From the NCBI RefSeq assembly GCF_000003815.2, contig NC_049988.1, positions 9,846,985 through 9,878,916 of the forward strand: 31,932 nt of DNA. Direction: 5' to 3'. Positions 22,356 to 31,932 of this stretch are shown piece after piece. Source of the stretch: Branchiostoma floridae (lineage: Eukaryota > Chordata > Leptocardii > Amphioxiformes > Branchiostomatidae). Position numbers and translations under genes: made by a program. The notes beneath the pieces are model-generated. The model was not told the origin of the DNA. It saw only the letters and a program-made list of their open reading frames with translations, and did not search any database. Position 1 is the first letter of the stretch. Every line of letters begins with the position of its first letter.

Positions 22356-23170
22356 TACCCCCCTCACATTAGGCGCGATTCGATCGGAAGACTAGTTTAC
22401 GAGCTCTAAATGACATTTTTGTGAGTAAGACGTCCGGTGTTCTCACGATCATCTTGCGATTTTTAGGGATCGCCGGCAATTTTCAGGAGTCTTACGACGG
22501 TCGCGGTGCAGCGAAACATGTTCTTAACATAAGCGACAAGTCGCAGGAGATCTCCGAGATCGCAGAGCTCGTTACCGAGTCGCAGATCGTGCGTGCAAAT
22601 CGTGCGTACTTCGCAAGGGTATCGGACAATAGTCTTGCGTCAATCCAACGATTGAAGACCGATAGGCGAGTACAGACATAGTTATTAATCATCGAGCGCA
22701 AATCGGATGGCGAACGCCCGTTAGTCGGGCGACGTTCGGGCGACGTTCACCCGACTTCCGATTGTTTACAAATATTGAATTTCTGGGAATGTGAGGGTAA
22801 TTCTAACATTGTGGCCCCTGTGGCAGTATGTAGGCTGGCTTTGTGACACACTTTCCTTGCTTGTGTCATTTCTATCATGCCCGCGCATTTCATTCATTGG
22901 TTAAAAAGATTCCGACAACAAAATAAGCAACATTTATTGATCTCTTGCCTTTTTTGAGGAACGTTTTGTGTTCCTTGTCCGCGTGCAAGAGGTCATGGGA
23001 GGTTCATTATCATAGATTTATTCACCGTCGATCGCACGAGGCTCGCTTATATGTGAGGAGGACAGATTTTGGGCGAAAATTACGCAAGACCATCTTAAGA
23101 TCTTAAAATCAGCCGACCTTCCTGCGATCGCGAAGTACGTCCGAAGATCGTATATAATGTGAGGGGGGTA
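22356..23170. mobile_element. GC-rich composite inverted-repeat element, CCCCCCTCACATTA ends
   Basis: The perfect 16-bp terminal inverted repeats TACCCCCCTCACATTA (22356-22371) and its complement (23155-23170) bound 815 bp. An inner AATGTGAGGG at 22788-22797 pairs with the left end too, with flanking CGGAAG/CTTCCG, so the left 440 bp may be a complete smaller element. Contains a tandem CGGGCGACGTTC pair near 22725-22749. The open frame 22421-22681 follows no known domain and is not called as a gene. Confidence 0.75.
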
Positions 23171-23389
23171 TAACCACGGTACGAGAAGAGATGGGTGGGC
23201 CGGATACAACCATTCGTCCACTTGATATTTGTATGTTAGAATTTAGATTATCTACTTGTATTTATACCACCTTCATTCATTTCATGTATCTAGTCTTTGG
23301 TCACTTGCAATTAGCCCCATGAGCATGAATTTGCAAGAAAACACTATTTACAACCTTAGTCACGTTTTCCTCCCACTGTATGAAGCGCC

Positions 23390-23433
23390 ACCTAGCAATG
23401 CAATTAGAAGTACCTAGCAATGCAATTAGAAGT
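23390..23433. repeat. Exact 22-bp tandem duplication
   Basis: The 22-bp unit from ACCTAGCAATG to TTAGAAGT occurs twice without change (23390-23411, 23412-23433), which suggests a recent slippage event. Confidence 0.9.
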
Positions 23434-24336
23434 CACTAATGCAGTCGGTACTGCCCTGATGTTGCAATTGGTCCAACTATTCGCGGGCCCGTAACATCTG
23501 TTTGGAGACTGCGTCAAGTTTGAGATCCCCAGCAAGTGTGACAAATGACAAGACCCCCTAGGCGGACTACTTGGTCTCACAAGTTGAAACCTTATCACAT
23601 CAGGCACCGCTGTTGGAAACACAAATGTTACACCGTGAGACACCACAAGTCCAACCAACTGTCGTCCCCATCATCTATTTCGAATACCACTCAGTATTTG
23701 GTGCATAGCGTTATTTTTAGGAAAGGAAACTATCTCCATTTGAATGACGACAAAGTATTAAATGTACAATGTATTGTCCACTATATGCCACGCTCGTCGA
23801 ACCTCCAACCGCGTTGCTTCCGTAAGAAACGCTTATCAACTGTAACAAAGAGAATTCTATATTTGAGGCCAAGTATTATGATACGTTCTAACAGTTCAAT
23901 CTTGCAATATTCTTTAATTTCTTCAGAGAGGTGAGCACATTTTTAAACAATCTAGTGGCAACTACCTGACCCAGTATGATTTTGTTTCATTCCAAATTAT
24001 TCCGTTCTGAGAGATCTAGCTACCTTACGTCGTTACAGAAGTCTATAATCCCTACACCCACTATCCTCTATCGTCAGTCAGATAAAGTGCACACACATGG
24101 ACTAACTGTACATGTAACTGATTTGCTCGTGCTTACCTATTAACATCTACTGGCGTCGATTGTACAACGACCAAATGTCTGCCTGCCAGTACTAGCCTGC
24201 CAGTGGCGTGTGCTACAGCACACAAACTCGTAGCAGATGGTTTACAATAAACAAAAGGAAACTAGGGCAAATCGCTACCAAGGGGCGTGACTTTGTGTAA
24301 GATCCTGCAGAGTAAAATGATAGATTGTACACACTG

Positions 24337-24390
24337 TGGATTATTGCTACATATGCATTATTATTGGACTATTGCTGCATATACATTGCC
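24337..24390. repeat. Imperfect 28-bp tandem duplication
   Basis: TGGATTATTGCTACATATGC and TGGACTATTGCTGCATATAC repeat with a 28-bp period. Confidence 0.6.
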
Positions 24391-25152
24391 CAAAATGTTT
24401 TGTTAGGTTGCCGCGTTCAAAAGATAGAACACACAGTTAACGATCGAATAAATGAGATTTCCTGGCTTACAACAGTTTACAATTGATTTACTACTCATAT
24501 GATTTAACATCATAAGCTATATGTAAGTAAAGAAACGAGAACCAATTGTGTTCCCGATTTAAGAGACCTTATCAGACACCTTATAATGTTACCTACAGTC
24601 CATTTCACTACTGTGTGGGATATGAACTCTGCCTTAGGGTCATTCGAGGAACTCTTTATTAAACACTGAGGAAACAGGTATGTTTATCGTCTGGATGATA
24701 TAACTTGCACTTCCTCGTGTTCGTTCACCATCGACTGAAGTTAACCTGGTGAGAGGTCGTCAGTACAAATCTCTGAGCAGATTCGTGGAGGCACACTTTT
24801 ACTGACGTCTGTCTCTCTTCCTGACGTCTAATGCTAGTTCACCTTCAGCCTATATCCATTGGGTTTGAAAACACGGTATTTATGGGTGATTTTTCATGGA
24901 TATCAAGACGACGAAATAGTGGTATTTTGGAAATGTTGCAATTTGGAACCAGTTGACTATGTACCATTCTACAGCTGCCTCTCTCGCTTTCTGATGTTTC
25001 CCTCTGATCTCAATTGTTTTTTGCTGTCCCACTCATTCTTTAGGGGCTCATCTTGTTATTTATCTTTCATTTTAAGCCAACGAAATAACATTTTCATCGT
25101 CCTGAGAGGTCCTGAGACGAAAGAACGGGCTCTGGAGACAGCCATGTAACAG

Positions 25153-25310
25153 TTTAATCTCCAAGTAGATGTTGTGGCGGCATAAAATAGTATCATAAGC
25201 TGGGGAAGGAGTTTAGCCTACTAAGCCGTCAAAGGAGTTCATTAGCCACCGCGGTGGCCAATGCTTACGATACTGTCTTATGCCACCGCAAGATCTGCTT
25301 GGAGATTAAA
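25153..25310. mobile_element. MITE with TTTAATCTCCAAG ends, 48-bp arms
   Basis: Arms 25153-25200 and 25263-25310 are inverted repeats with about seven mismatches. The loop includes the palindrome CCACCGCGGTGG. The end motif GATCTGCTTGGAGATTA recurs as a direct copy at 25345-25361. Related to the element at 27837-27913. Confidence 0.85.
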
Positions 25311-25361
25311 GGCAGGGCTGTCTCCAGGACCCGTCCTTTTGTTTGATCTGCTTGGAGATTA

Positions 25362-27836
25362 CCCCTCTCCCAGCTCTCGCACTGTGCCACATGTCTCTCC
25401 ACATGCTAGACGACGGCTGACCACACGCCCACTAAGCCGGAGGTAAACAGTGATGTGACCAGGTCAACACGTCTGGATCACATTTATTAGCCGCCGTCTC
25501 GGATACTCCCCCACCCCAGAGCGATCATTACTAAGCAAATCAAAGCAAACCCGGGGGTTCAGTTTCTGGTAATGAGTTTGTCGGTTTCATTTCAACTTAG
25601 TCTCTACCAGACTCTCGCCTGGCTGGCTGAATAGTAGTAGGGGACATTGGCCAAGTTCGGAATTAAAGCGTAGTAGAAGTGAACTGATAACGATAGTCTG
25701 CAAAAGACTGACTGAAATCCCATGGTAACTTTTTTGTCCCTATTTGACCAATATCTTCTCTTTTGTCATTCAGCTGACAGTCTTTGGAGCCTATTTTCAA
25801 CTAAGTAAGTGACTAGCATAGTCAAGAATATCAAAAGAAGAAAGAATGCATGCAAGGCTAAAGTTTATATCAAACTTGTTTCTAACACCTTTTAAGTTTA
25901 ATTTGTGGCGATTGGAACCGTTCAAACTTGCGGTGTAATATATCGTCAGATATTGCCATATGACAGGACAAAGATACATACAAGTTTCTGATGAGATTGT
26001 TGTAAGAAGGGTGTTGTCTGAAGTTCTGGAAACACATGGCGTCTCTATCAAGGTGTTTCAACAGTTGCATATAATAATGATATATTAAGTCTAGAACTAG
26101 CTATTCGGGAGCAATGCCAAGTATGATGGTCTTAAGCTTCTGGGCAGAGTGACGAAAGTTTTAGAATTACTTCAATTCTAAGGTAAGATATGGGATAACT
26201 TTGGCTGTTGGCCAGTAAAATTTTCTTTATGATGGACGAGATTAAAGCTTTTGAGTCTACGCGTGTGCCTTATGGTAGTGACGACCACTGCTGAGAGAGT
26301 TTTTAAAAGAAGAATCCGTCTGACTAACCTGCATTAGGGTGCCCTATTTTTTGTCTCAAATGTCGGTGATCGCGCTAACCGTCCTCTTAAACAGTCCAAT
26401 GCGAGGCCGAGTTGGAAGTCTAGATCATTTTATACATTGTTGAAGATTGAAAGGCTATGAAATCAAAATACTGTCTTATCTTAGTTAAAAATGACAAAAT
26501 GTTTAGACGACTTACTGAGACCGGCGACGGTTGGGAAGTCCTCTGCAGACCCGTTAGGTTAGCACTGCCCCTGCACGAGTTTCCTCCACTGCACGTCTAC
26601 CTGGAGGGACAAACCATTGTTTTCAGAGGGGCGGTAAAGTGAAACATTACTTTTTCTTTTACTTTTAGCCTGTATGGCGGACCCCGGGCGAGGCGACACC
26701 CACTCTTCTTCGGCTGAGGAGAAATATACAGTTTTCACTCTCTCGGCGTTGTTGGCACATTTTGCTCAGGGTCTAACTCTGGGGTATCAGGAGTAAAGGT
26801 CCTTTAGAATTGGCCATGACCTGTCATGGTCTTGGGAACAGTCTGGCATCCAGGCTACTTTTCTTCGTGCGGACACACACGTACGTTTGGTTTGTGGTCC
26901 TCCTCGACAAACATTTTGTTGTGATAGCTAAAGCCAACACGAAAGACTTCGTACATGGAAAGTACCACCAAGGGGTTTGACATGTGGTTCGTTTGACTTG
27001 ATGATGGAACAGTCCTGCTTTTTTCAAACAAGTGGCACCATTTTGATGAAAGCGTAGTTTGGTGATAGTTAGGTACGATATTTGTCAACGCCAAAAGTCT
27101 GACGTTCGCATCAAACCGCAAAGCACCTGTCATCTGATCTGTCACGGCCGACACCTCGAAAGAGCTGAGGATACCGATACCTCTATGTACCAGCTACCGG
27201 GGAGCCGCAAAGACAATGTACGATCCGAGCTCATGGCACTAAGACCCCTTAACACTGGACGGTGATCACAAAGAGAACAAAATTGGATCTGTATCATCCT
27301 TGGTTTTAAAATCGGAATGTGATACACTGTGCAAAAGTTTGACTAAACGGGTAAGAAAACACACGTACACATAACGTTCAAGAAACAGTTCTTAGATAAT
27401 GAAATTCGTTGAGCGACCAGCCAAATATTTGGTCGCTCATGGATTGCAGCAGTGCAAAGGGTGTGCGCGAGATTTCGTTTTCTTTTCATGACGCGGGGAG
27501 GGATGTGGAGTACACATCAGTACAATGCATCACGATGTCCTACAAATCAAGAGATTCGGTTTCTCAACTCATAATACTAAAATACCTCTTTACAGTACTG
27601 ATTTGGTTTTCCATAGCTTCCAGCTTTCTTCTCGTCTTTTTCGACACCCCACTCCGCGGATGATTTAAAAGTTTAGCGTTGTCTAGTGAAAGAGCAGTAA
27701 TGTCACAGTTGACCGTGAGCGTGAATGACGTGGTAGGGGTACAACTGGCATGCCTCGAGCTATCAATTTAAGATCTGATCGCCCCCTAACCCCCAAGGAT
27801 ATCTGTCAAACCTAAACTAAAGACACAGGGCGGTAG
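25362..27836. other. No gene supported
   Basis: Unique-looking sequence with scattered short open frames on both strands (26457-26642, 26855-27154, 27409-27663), none with a recognisable domain. A 28-bp hairpin at 27411-27438 is listed separately. Confidence 0.5.
27411..27438. repeat. GAGCGACC hairpin
   Basis: GAGCGACC and GGTCGCTC are inverted around AGCCAAATATTT. The same GAGCGACC motif occurs in the MITE at 17415-17627, so this may be a fragment of that family. Confidence 0.5.
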
Positions 27837-27913
27837 TAATCTCCAGGCAGATCAGCCGGTGGCATAAAGCGTTTAGCTGGCCACTAGTGTTCTGTAGATC
27901 TGCCTGGAGATTA
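27837..27913. mobile_element. Short MITE, perfect 17-bp TAATCTCCAGGCAGATC ends
   Basis: TAATCTCCAGGCAGATC (27837-27853) and its exact complement (27897-27913) enclose 43 bp containing GGTGGCATAA, as in the element at 25153-25310. It is a shortened relative of that family. Confidence 0.85.
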
Positions 27914-29128
27914 GGATGGTAGGGCGCAGGTTTGGCTCCAAGAATGTCAGCATAAGGCCTAAGAAGAAAGTGATTCCGGTTACCAGACCGAGCAAACCTC
28001 TGCCGACCCAAGGCATTTTTGGTAGCTCACTGACAAGGGACATGAAAAGCTTGATCTGACATGACCCAAGTGATGACAAAGTTGTAGAATCATTTTCCAA
28101 CATGCTTTCCTCATTCCCATTGCAGCAGAAAAGGTCTATTACAAACAGTCCAAACTAGTGGTCCACTTTACCCTACCTACCGACCCTATTTTTCCAGGAC
28201 TTTACTCGGAAACACAGCATTAAATTTCCTAGGCCTAAGGCATGCACACACGTCCATATCGGTGTAGTAACACAACACCAACTTCGCAAACTTCAAAGCC
28301 AGAAGAAAAATGTAGTCAGTCTGCTATAAACGGTGGCACCATCGTGCATATTTCAGGGCATACTTTTTCTGGGGATCATTTCAAATATGCTATTATAACA
28401 ATATTACTTACAGATAATAGTGATTCGTAGTTCTGCCTCTCTTAAAATCTCAAATGAGCAGAATTTGCTGTCATTTATCTGTAAAAGAATTTTGACTTCT
28501 GAAAACTGCAGGTTGTTCGGATTTCTCTGACATCTGGTCAAGTTGACGTGATGAAGGTCAAGTCGTGACCTCTGTGACACACGTGGCCCAGTTATGTCTC
28601 CTTGAGACACGGGCGACAAGGTCATCTGGGGTGGAAGCAATTAGAAAAGCGGCAAGACATTCAGACTTATGACATATGAGTTACAAAAGACACAACTTAA
28701 GACAGCCAGGCACGTGCACTTTATCATGATTCTATCCTGCTGATGTAATGAATATACAATCATGAACATATTATCGTACGCAACAGACGTTTTCGGGTTA
28801 AGCGTCCCTCTACTTGTTCTCTTTATAAAGAAGACACGAAGAATTGTAGACTTCTGTGAAAATTAGAATGATTCATTTGTAAATCATCGCAGCCTAAAGG
28901 CTGAATGATGTAACAAACAAGGCTATTTTGTTAGCTTTAAAGTTTGATCATGAGTACAAACAGAAGAAGATTTCAGATTCAAATCCTTCCTTTCGTCACA
29001 TTTTTTTTTCGATTTGCTTTCGGCCAGACGAGGACAATGGGGCATGTTTTAGTAACTTATTCTAACACTGTGCCACATACAAAGTACATGTACAGACAGA
29101 AGGTAAAGTTTTTATTTTACCTCTCTGA
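27914..29128. other. No gene supported; one hydrophobic ORF
   Basis: A - strand frame at 28103-27873 encodes a hydrophobic run (GLLGLVTGITFFLGLMLTFL) that could be a membrane segment, but it runs into the MITE and has no recognised family. Otherwise no features. Confidence 0.4.
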
Positions 29129-29240
29129 CTGAAGTCAGGTACCCATTTCTACACCTGGGTTGTGTAAAGAGCCTTTCCCATTGAAGGGCACAACGTCTTG
29201 GCACGGCAGACTTCTAGGTTCCGAGCCCAACACGCTACAC
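29129..29240 (-). repeat. SINE head and core fragment, - strand
   Basis: On the - strand an A-box-like TGTAGCGTGTTGG is followed by GGCTCGGAACC, then TTGTGCCCTT..GGGAAAGGC.CTTTACAC and GGGTACCTGACTTC, the core of the SINE family at 10149. The B box is degraded. Confidence 0.65.
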
Positions 29241-30176
29241 ACAACACATATTGTTTCATTGGAGACTTTCCCACAAGGCTTTAGTGTACATCTAAAACAG
29301 AGGCGCAAGAAGGGAAGGCGAAGAAGCAAACATAAAGGAAACGTGACACACGCTTACACCAAATACTCATACCGCACTCAGAAGCTAGCATGAGGATGCT
29401 AAAAGACACGGCTCCCGATTGCCGTCAATGCCTGAAAACAGATTATAAACGGGGTGGTTCAAAGTTTACTATGTCTGAGCCATGTGATGTGTCATGTTGA
29501 CTCATCACATGGCTTAGAAGTCATGGATCAGACGAATATTTGCAATGACCTCTAAACTCGATTTGTGACCTCTAGCACGAACCCAACAGACAACAGTTTG
29601 GTCCAGACTCACTTTGATTGAATAGTTTCCTCACATGACCTCGTATTACGTCTCAGGGTTTACCTAGTCCTAACTACCCCATCTCTATCCTTCTTCAAGA
29701 ACTTATCATTGACTCCTACACTGTTATTACGGGTTTACGATAGCAAAATCTATATGGCCAAACGTTACGATGAACCATCTTTATCATCATGTTGTTCTGC
29801 TTAACGACGACTAAATCAAGTTCTTTTTCATCAGTTTATATCACCACACAATACAAATAACATCAGCAACGGGCTATCCAGAGCAGACGTTTCATGTTTT
29901 CATCAATGACGTCATGACTGAAATCATCTTTCTATTGTCACCTATAATAGATGGTGCATATTTTTTAAAGGTCTACAGTTAACGTTACACTCTTTAATTA
30001 TTTTGTGTTATGTAAGATATAACCTGGATGTCCGACATTTAAAAAAATAATCGCCATGTGTAAAGCCTCACGTTTCGAATTGCAAGATGCCCAGCATGTT
30101 TCACTCGTTTGGAGTCTATTGTCACTCCTGAATTGAAGAGAATCTTAGCATAAAAGCTCATCTGTATGGCGTAGTA
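29241..30176. other. No gene supported
   Basis: AT-rich sequence with short uninformative frames. Contains the palindrome at 29478-29514. Confidence 0.5.
29478..29514. repeat. 12-bp inverted repeat AGCCATGTGATG
   Basis: AGCCATGTGATG (29478-29489) and its exact complement (29503-29514) with a 13-nt loop. Confidence 0.7.
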
Positions 30177-30300
30177 CATATTGAAGATTTTCCACTGTCT
30201 TACAACACCAAAATTAGCTTACCTCGAATTTTCGAGACTGAAAAAAAGCTAATTTTGGTGTTGTAAGACAGTGGAAAATCTTCAATATGAAGAGAATCTT
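30134..30300. repeat. 44-bp perfect inverted repeat flanked by 13-bp direct repeats
   Basis: The arms 30177-30220 and 30246-30289 are exact reverse complements, with a 25-nt spacer that contains the smaller palindrome TCGAATTTTCGA. TGAAGAGAATCTT occurs at 30134-30146 and again at 30288-30300. No similarity to the other elements in the window was noticed. Confidence 0.9.
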
Positions 30301-31932
30301 CTTGGCTGCTACACGTCCAAGAATAGACACCAATGAGACTTCATTGTAATGAGCATTGATAGGACCTCAACTGTGTGACTGATTCTGACACGGCGCCCAC
30401 CCTGATTTCGTCAGGTACTTTGTGACCCCAAACGACCTTACACGATTCTCTTCCACGGTCTGATAGTCACACAGAGTGCTGTCACGGCTATTTCACTCGG
30501 CCGTTTTGCCCACCGATTGTGACGACCTCGCCTTGACCTTCACCATCAAAATGGCCGCCATGCACAGCATGATGGGACACCTGTTTAGGCAAATGGCTGA
30601 CTCCCAACCACATGTGTGAATGTGTAGTCAAAGTATCTAGGACGGATACACGGTTTTCACATTGACTCAACAAACAGGTCACATAATATATCATCATAGC
30701 ATCACGGGTTCTCAGGTGGTTGAGATAAAGATTAGAATATCCGTGACATCTTTGCATTTCTTGTCGACACCAGCAAACCATCTTCGACTATAAATGATAT
30801 AACGTTAGAAGTGACGACCTAGTTATGATCAGTTATGAAACTCGAAAATTTTGATAGAGTCAAGTTGACATTGATCTTAGACAGTTTGGACGCCGCTGTT
30901 CTAGTAGTCGTTTTCGTTTAAGATGTAAATAACGCCAACGCTGTTGTTCGAGCGGGTTGAGGTTTCGAGTCTTGTTTACTATCGCTAACAATTCGGGTCA
31001 TTTTGTTCTTATCCAAAGCACTGTAAGGAAATCATTACTACCTGGTGGTCTACATGTAGATAACATGCAGTCTGTCGAACAGAACCAACCAGTGATAATT
31101 ACCGTCGTTTATGTTATTTTACACACTGGAAGGTGCCGATGGGAGTGAACAGAGCTCCTCTGTGCCTGTTCACAATTAACCCAGTGTTCCAATTAGTACT
31201 TAGAGATTATCACAGAAGATTGTCTGGGTATCTGTGGGGATGTTCTGCATTTCATTGTCTGGGGAAAACACTGAGCTTTGAAGTCCCAGACGGTGGATTG
31301 TATGGCTGTTACCAGATTGCATCTTCGGGCCACTGGAAGACTGGTACCTAGCACTTTAATACACGTCTTAACACTTGTGTAACGTTATATGCTCAACCAG
31401 CAATTTGCATATACGCTTCAATATGTTACCCCAGGACCTAAAATTCGAGAGACGCATAATCATATCAGGCGACAAGAGAGATTTTTCCTTGAAATTTCTT
31501 CTAATAAAACTAACAGTTACAATGAAAACCTAACACATATGGTGCATTGCCAGTAGATAGATCACATCACAAACATGTTCAACATCTTTGGGACCAAGGA
31601 AGTTATAACCAGGATTCTTGGTTAAAAGAAGAAAAGACGTTTGCTACTTTTTGTTTGTTTAGGATAAATTTTGTTCATCAGATCGAAGTGTCGAACTGAC
31701 GAACTGCTGTTGCTAGTTACGAAACTATCCCTGGTTTCAAACTAGAAACAGGTTCAACTTCCTTCTTGTCCGGACACCGCAAATGTGAACCGCATTGTTT
31801 TCTTACGCACGGCCTCGTCGCAAAGGTTCAAAGAGCTGGGGAAATCTCGGTTATCAGTCATCCGTGCAGTTGTCTAGTCTACAGAATTACTTGTGCTCGA
31901 AGCCATATGTATGTCTGATAGGCAGAAGTAAT
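30301..31932. other. No gene supported
   Basis: Short frames only. A 22-codon frame with a strong start context (AAAATGG) lies at 30551-30619 on the + strand, and a 72-codon one at 31133-31351; neither has a recognised domain. Confidence 0.45.

Larger units (their letters stand above)
23171..25152. other. No gene supported
   Basis: Short open frames exist (for example 23545-23934 and 24859-25149) but show no domains or convincing exon boundaries. Two small tandem duplications are listed separately. Confidence 0.5.

Noticed and set aside
22421-22681. 86-codon ORF on the + strand
   Set aside because: Lies wholly inside the CCCCCCTCACATTA inverted-repeat element, with no domain; explained by GC-rich repeat sequence.
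25680-25790. Weak inverted repeat around AAAGACTG and CAGTCTTT
   Set aside because: Only about 8 bp match on each side with gaps; within chance for this length.
26457-26642. 61-codon + strand ORF with a protein-like middle section (RRLTETGDGWEVLCRPVRLA)
   Set aside because: No recognised family, no clear exon boundaries and no partner exon nearby; kept as unexplained.
26855-27154. 99-codon - strand ORF
   Set aside because: Composition low in information, no domain or splice context.
1-31932. CRISPR array, operon, phage or bacterial mobile system
   Set aside because: Spliced genes, SINEs and MITEs show animal DNA; no regularly spaced repeats with unique spacers were found.

Overview
Eukaryotic (animal) genomic DNA with compact, intron-rich genes and many short transposon-derived repeats. 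The SINE family, the abundant miniature inverted-repeat elements (MITEs) and the gene content fit an invertebrate deuterostome best, most likely a lancelet (Branchiostoma). That species call rests on impression, not on a search.

Layout. (1) Positions 1-8566, + strand: the 3' part of CCDC93, a subunit of the endosomal CCC (COMMD/CCDC22/CCDC93) complex. Twelve exons are visible, from 1008 to a stop at 7805-7807; the 5' exons lie outside the window. (2) Positions 8965-13032, - strand: a complete seven-exon COMTD1-like gene encoding a 260-residue membrane-anchored, class-I SAM-dependent O-methyltransferase. It converges on CCDC93. (3) Positions 14243-22106, - strand: a 14-coding-exon gene for a predicted secreted protein of 898 residues, with two complete leucine-rich-repeat (LRR) cassettes in tandem (LRRNT-LRRs-LRRCT twice) and a short acidic then basic tail. 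The architecture resembles chondroadherin-like (CHADL) proteins, but orthology is not shown. All splice phases are consistent and the 24-residue LRR period runs across the joins, which supports the model. (4) Positions 22133-31932: almost 10 kb upstream of the LRR gene in which I can support no gene, only repeats, palindromes and a few short unexplained ORFs.

Repeats. I see five copies or fragments of tRNA-derived SINEs, about ten MITE-like inverted-repeat elements (one nested inside another), a scattered family of short palindromes built on CAAGGAGGTT, several tandem duplications and microsatellites. The most striking structures are a 44-bp perfect inverted repeat at 30177-30289, a MITE at 9364-9574 whose 42-bp perfect arms resemble a decayed hammerhead ribozyme core, and two splice donors 10 nt apart in the LRR gene that would switch its tail between two open reading frames.

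The three genes have no evident shared pathway; this looks like ordinary neighbouring metazoan genes, not an operon or a dedicated system.
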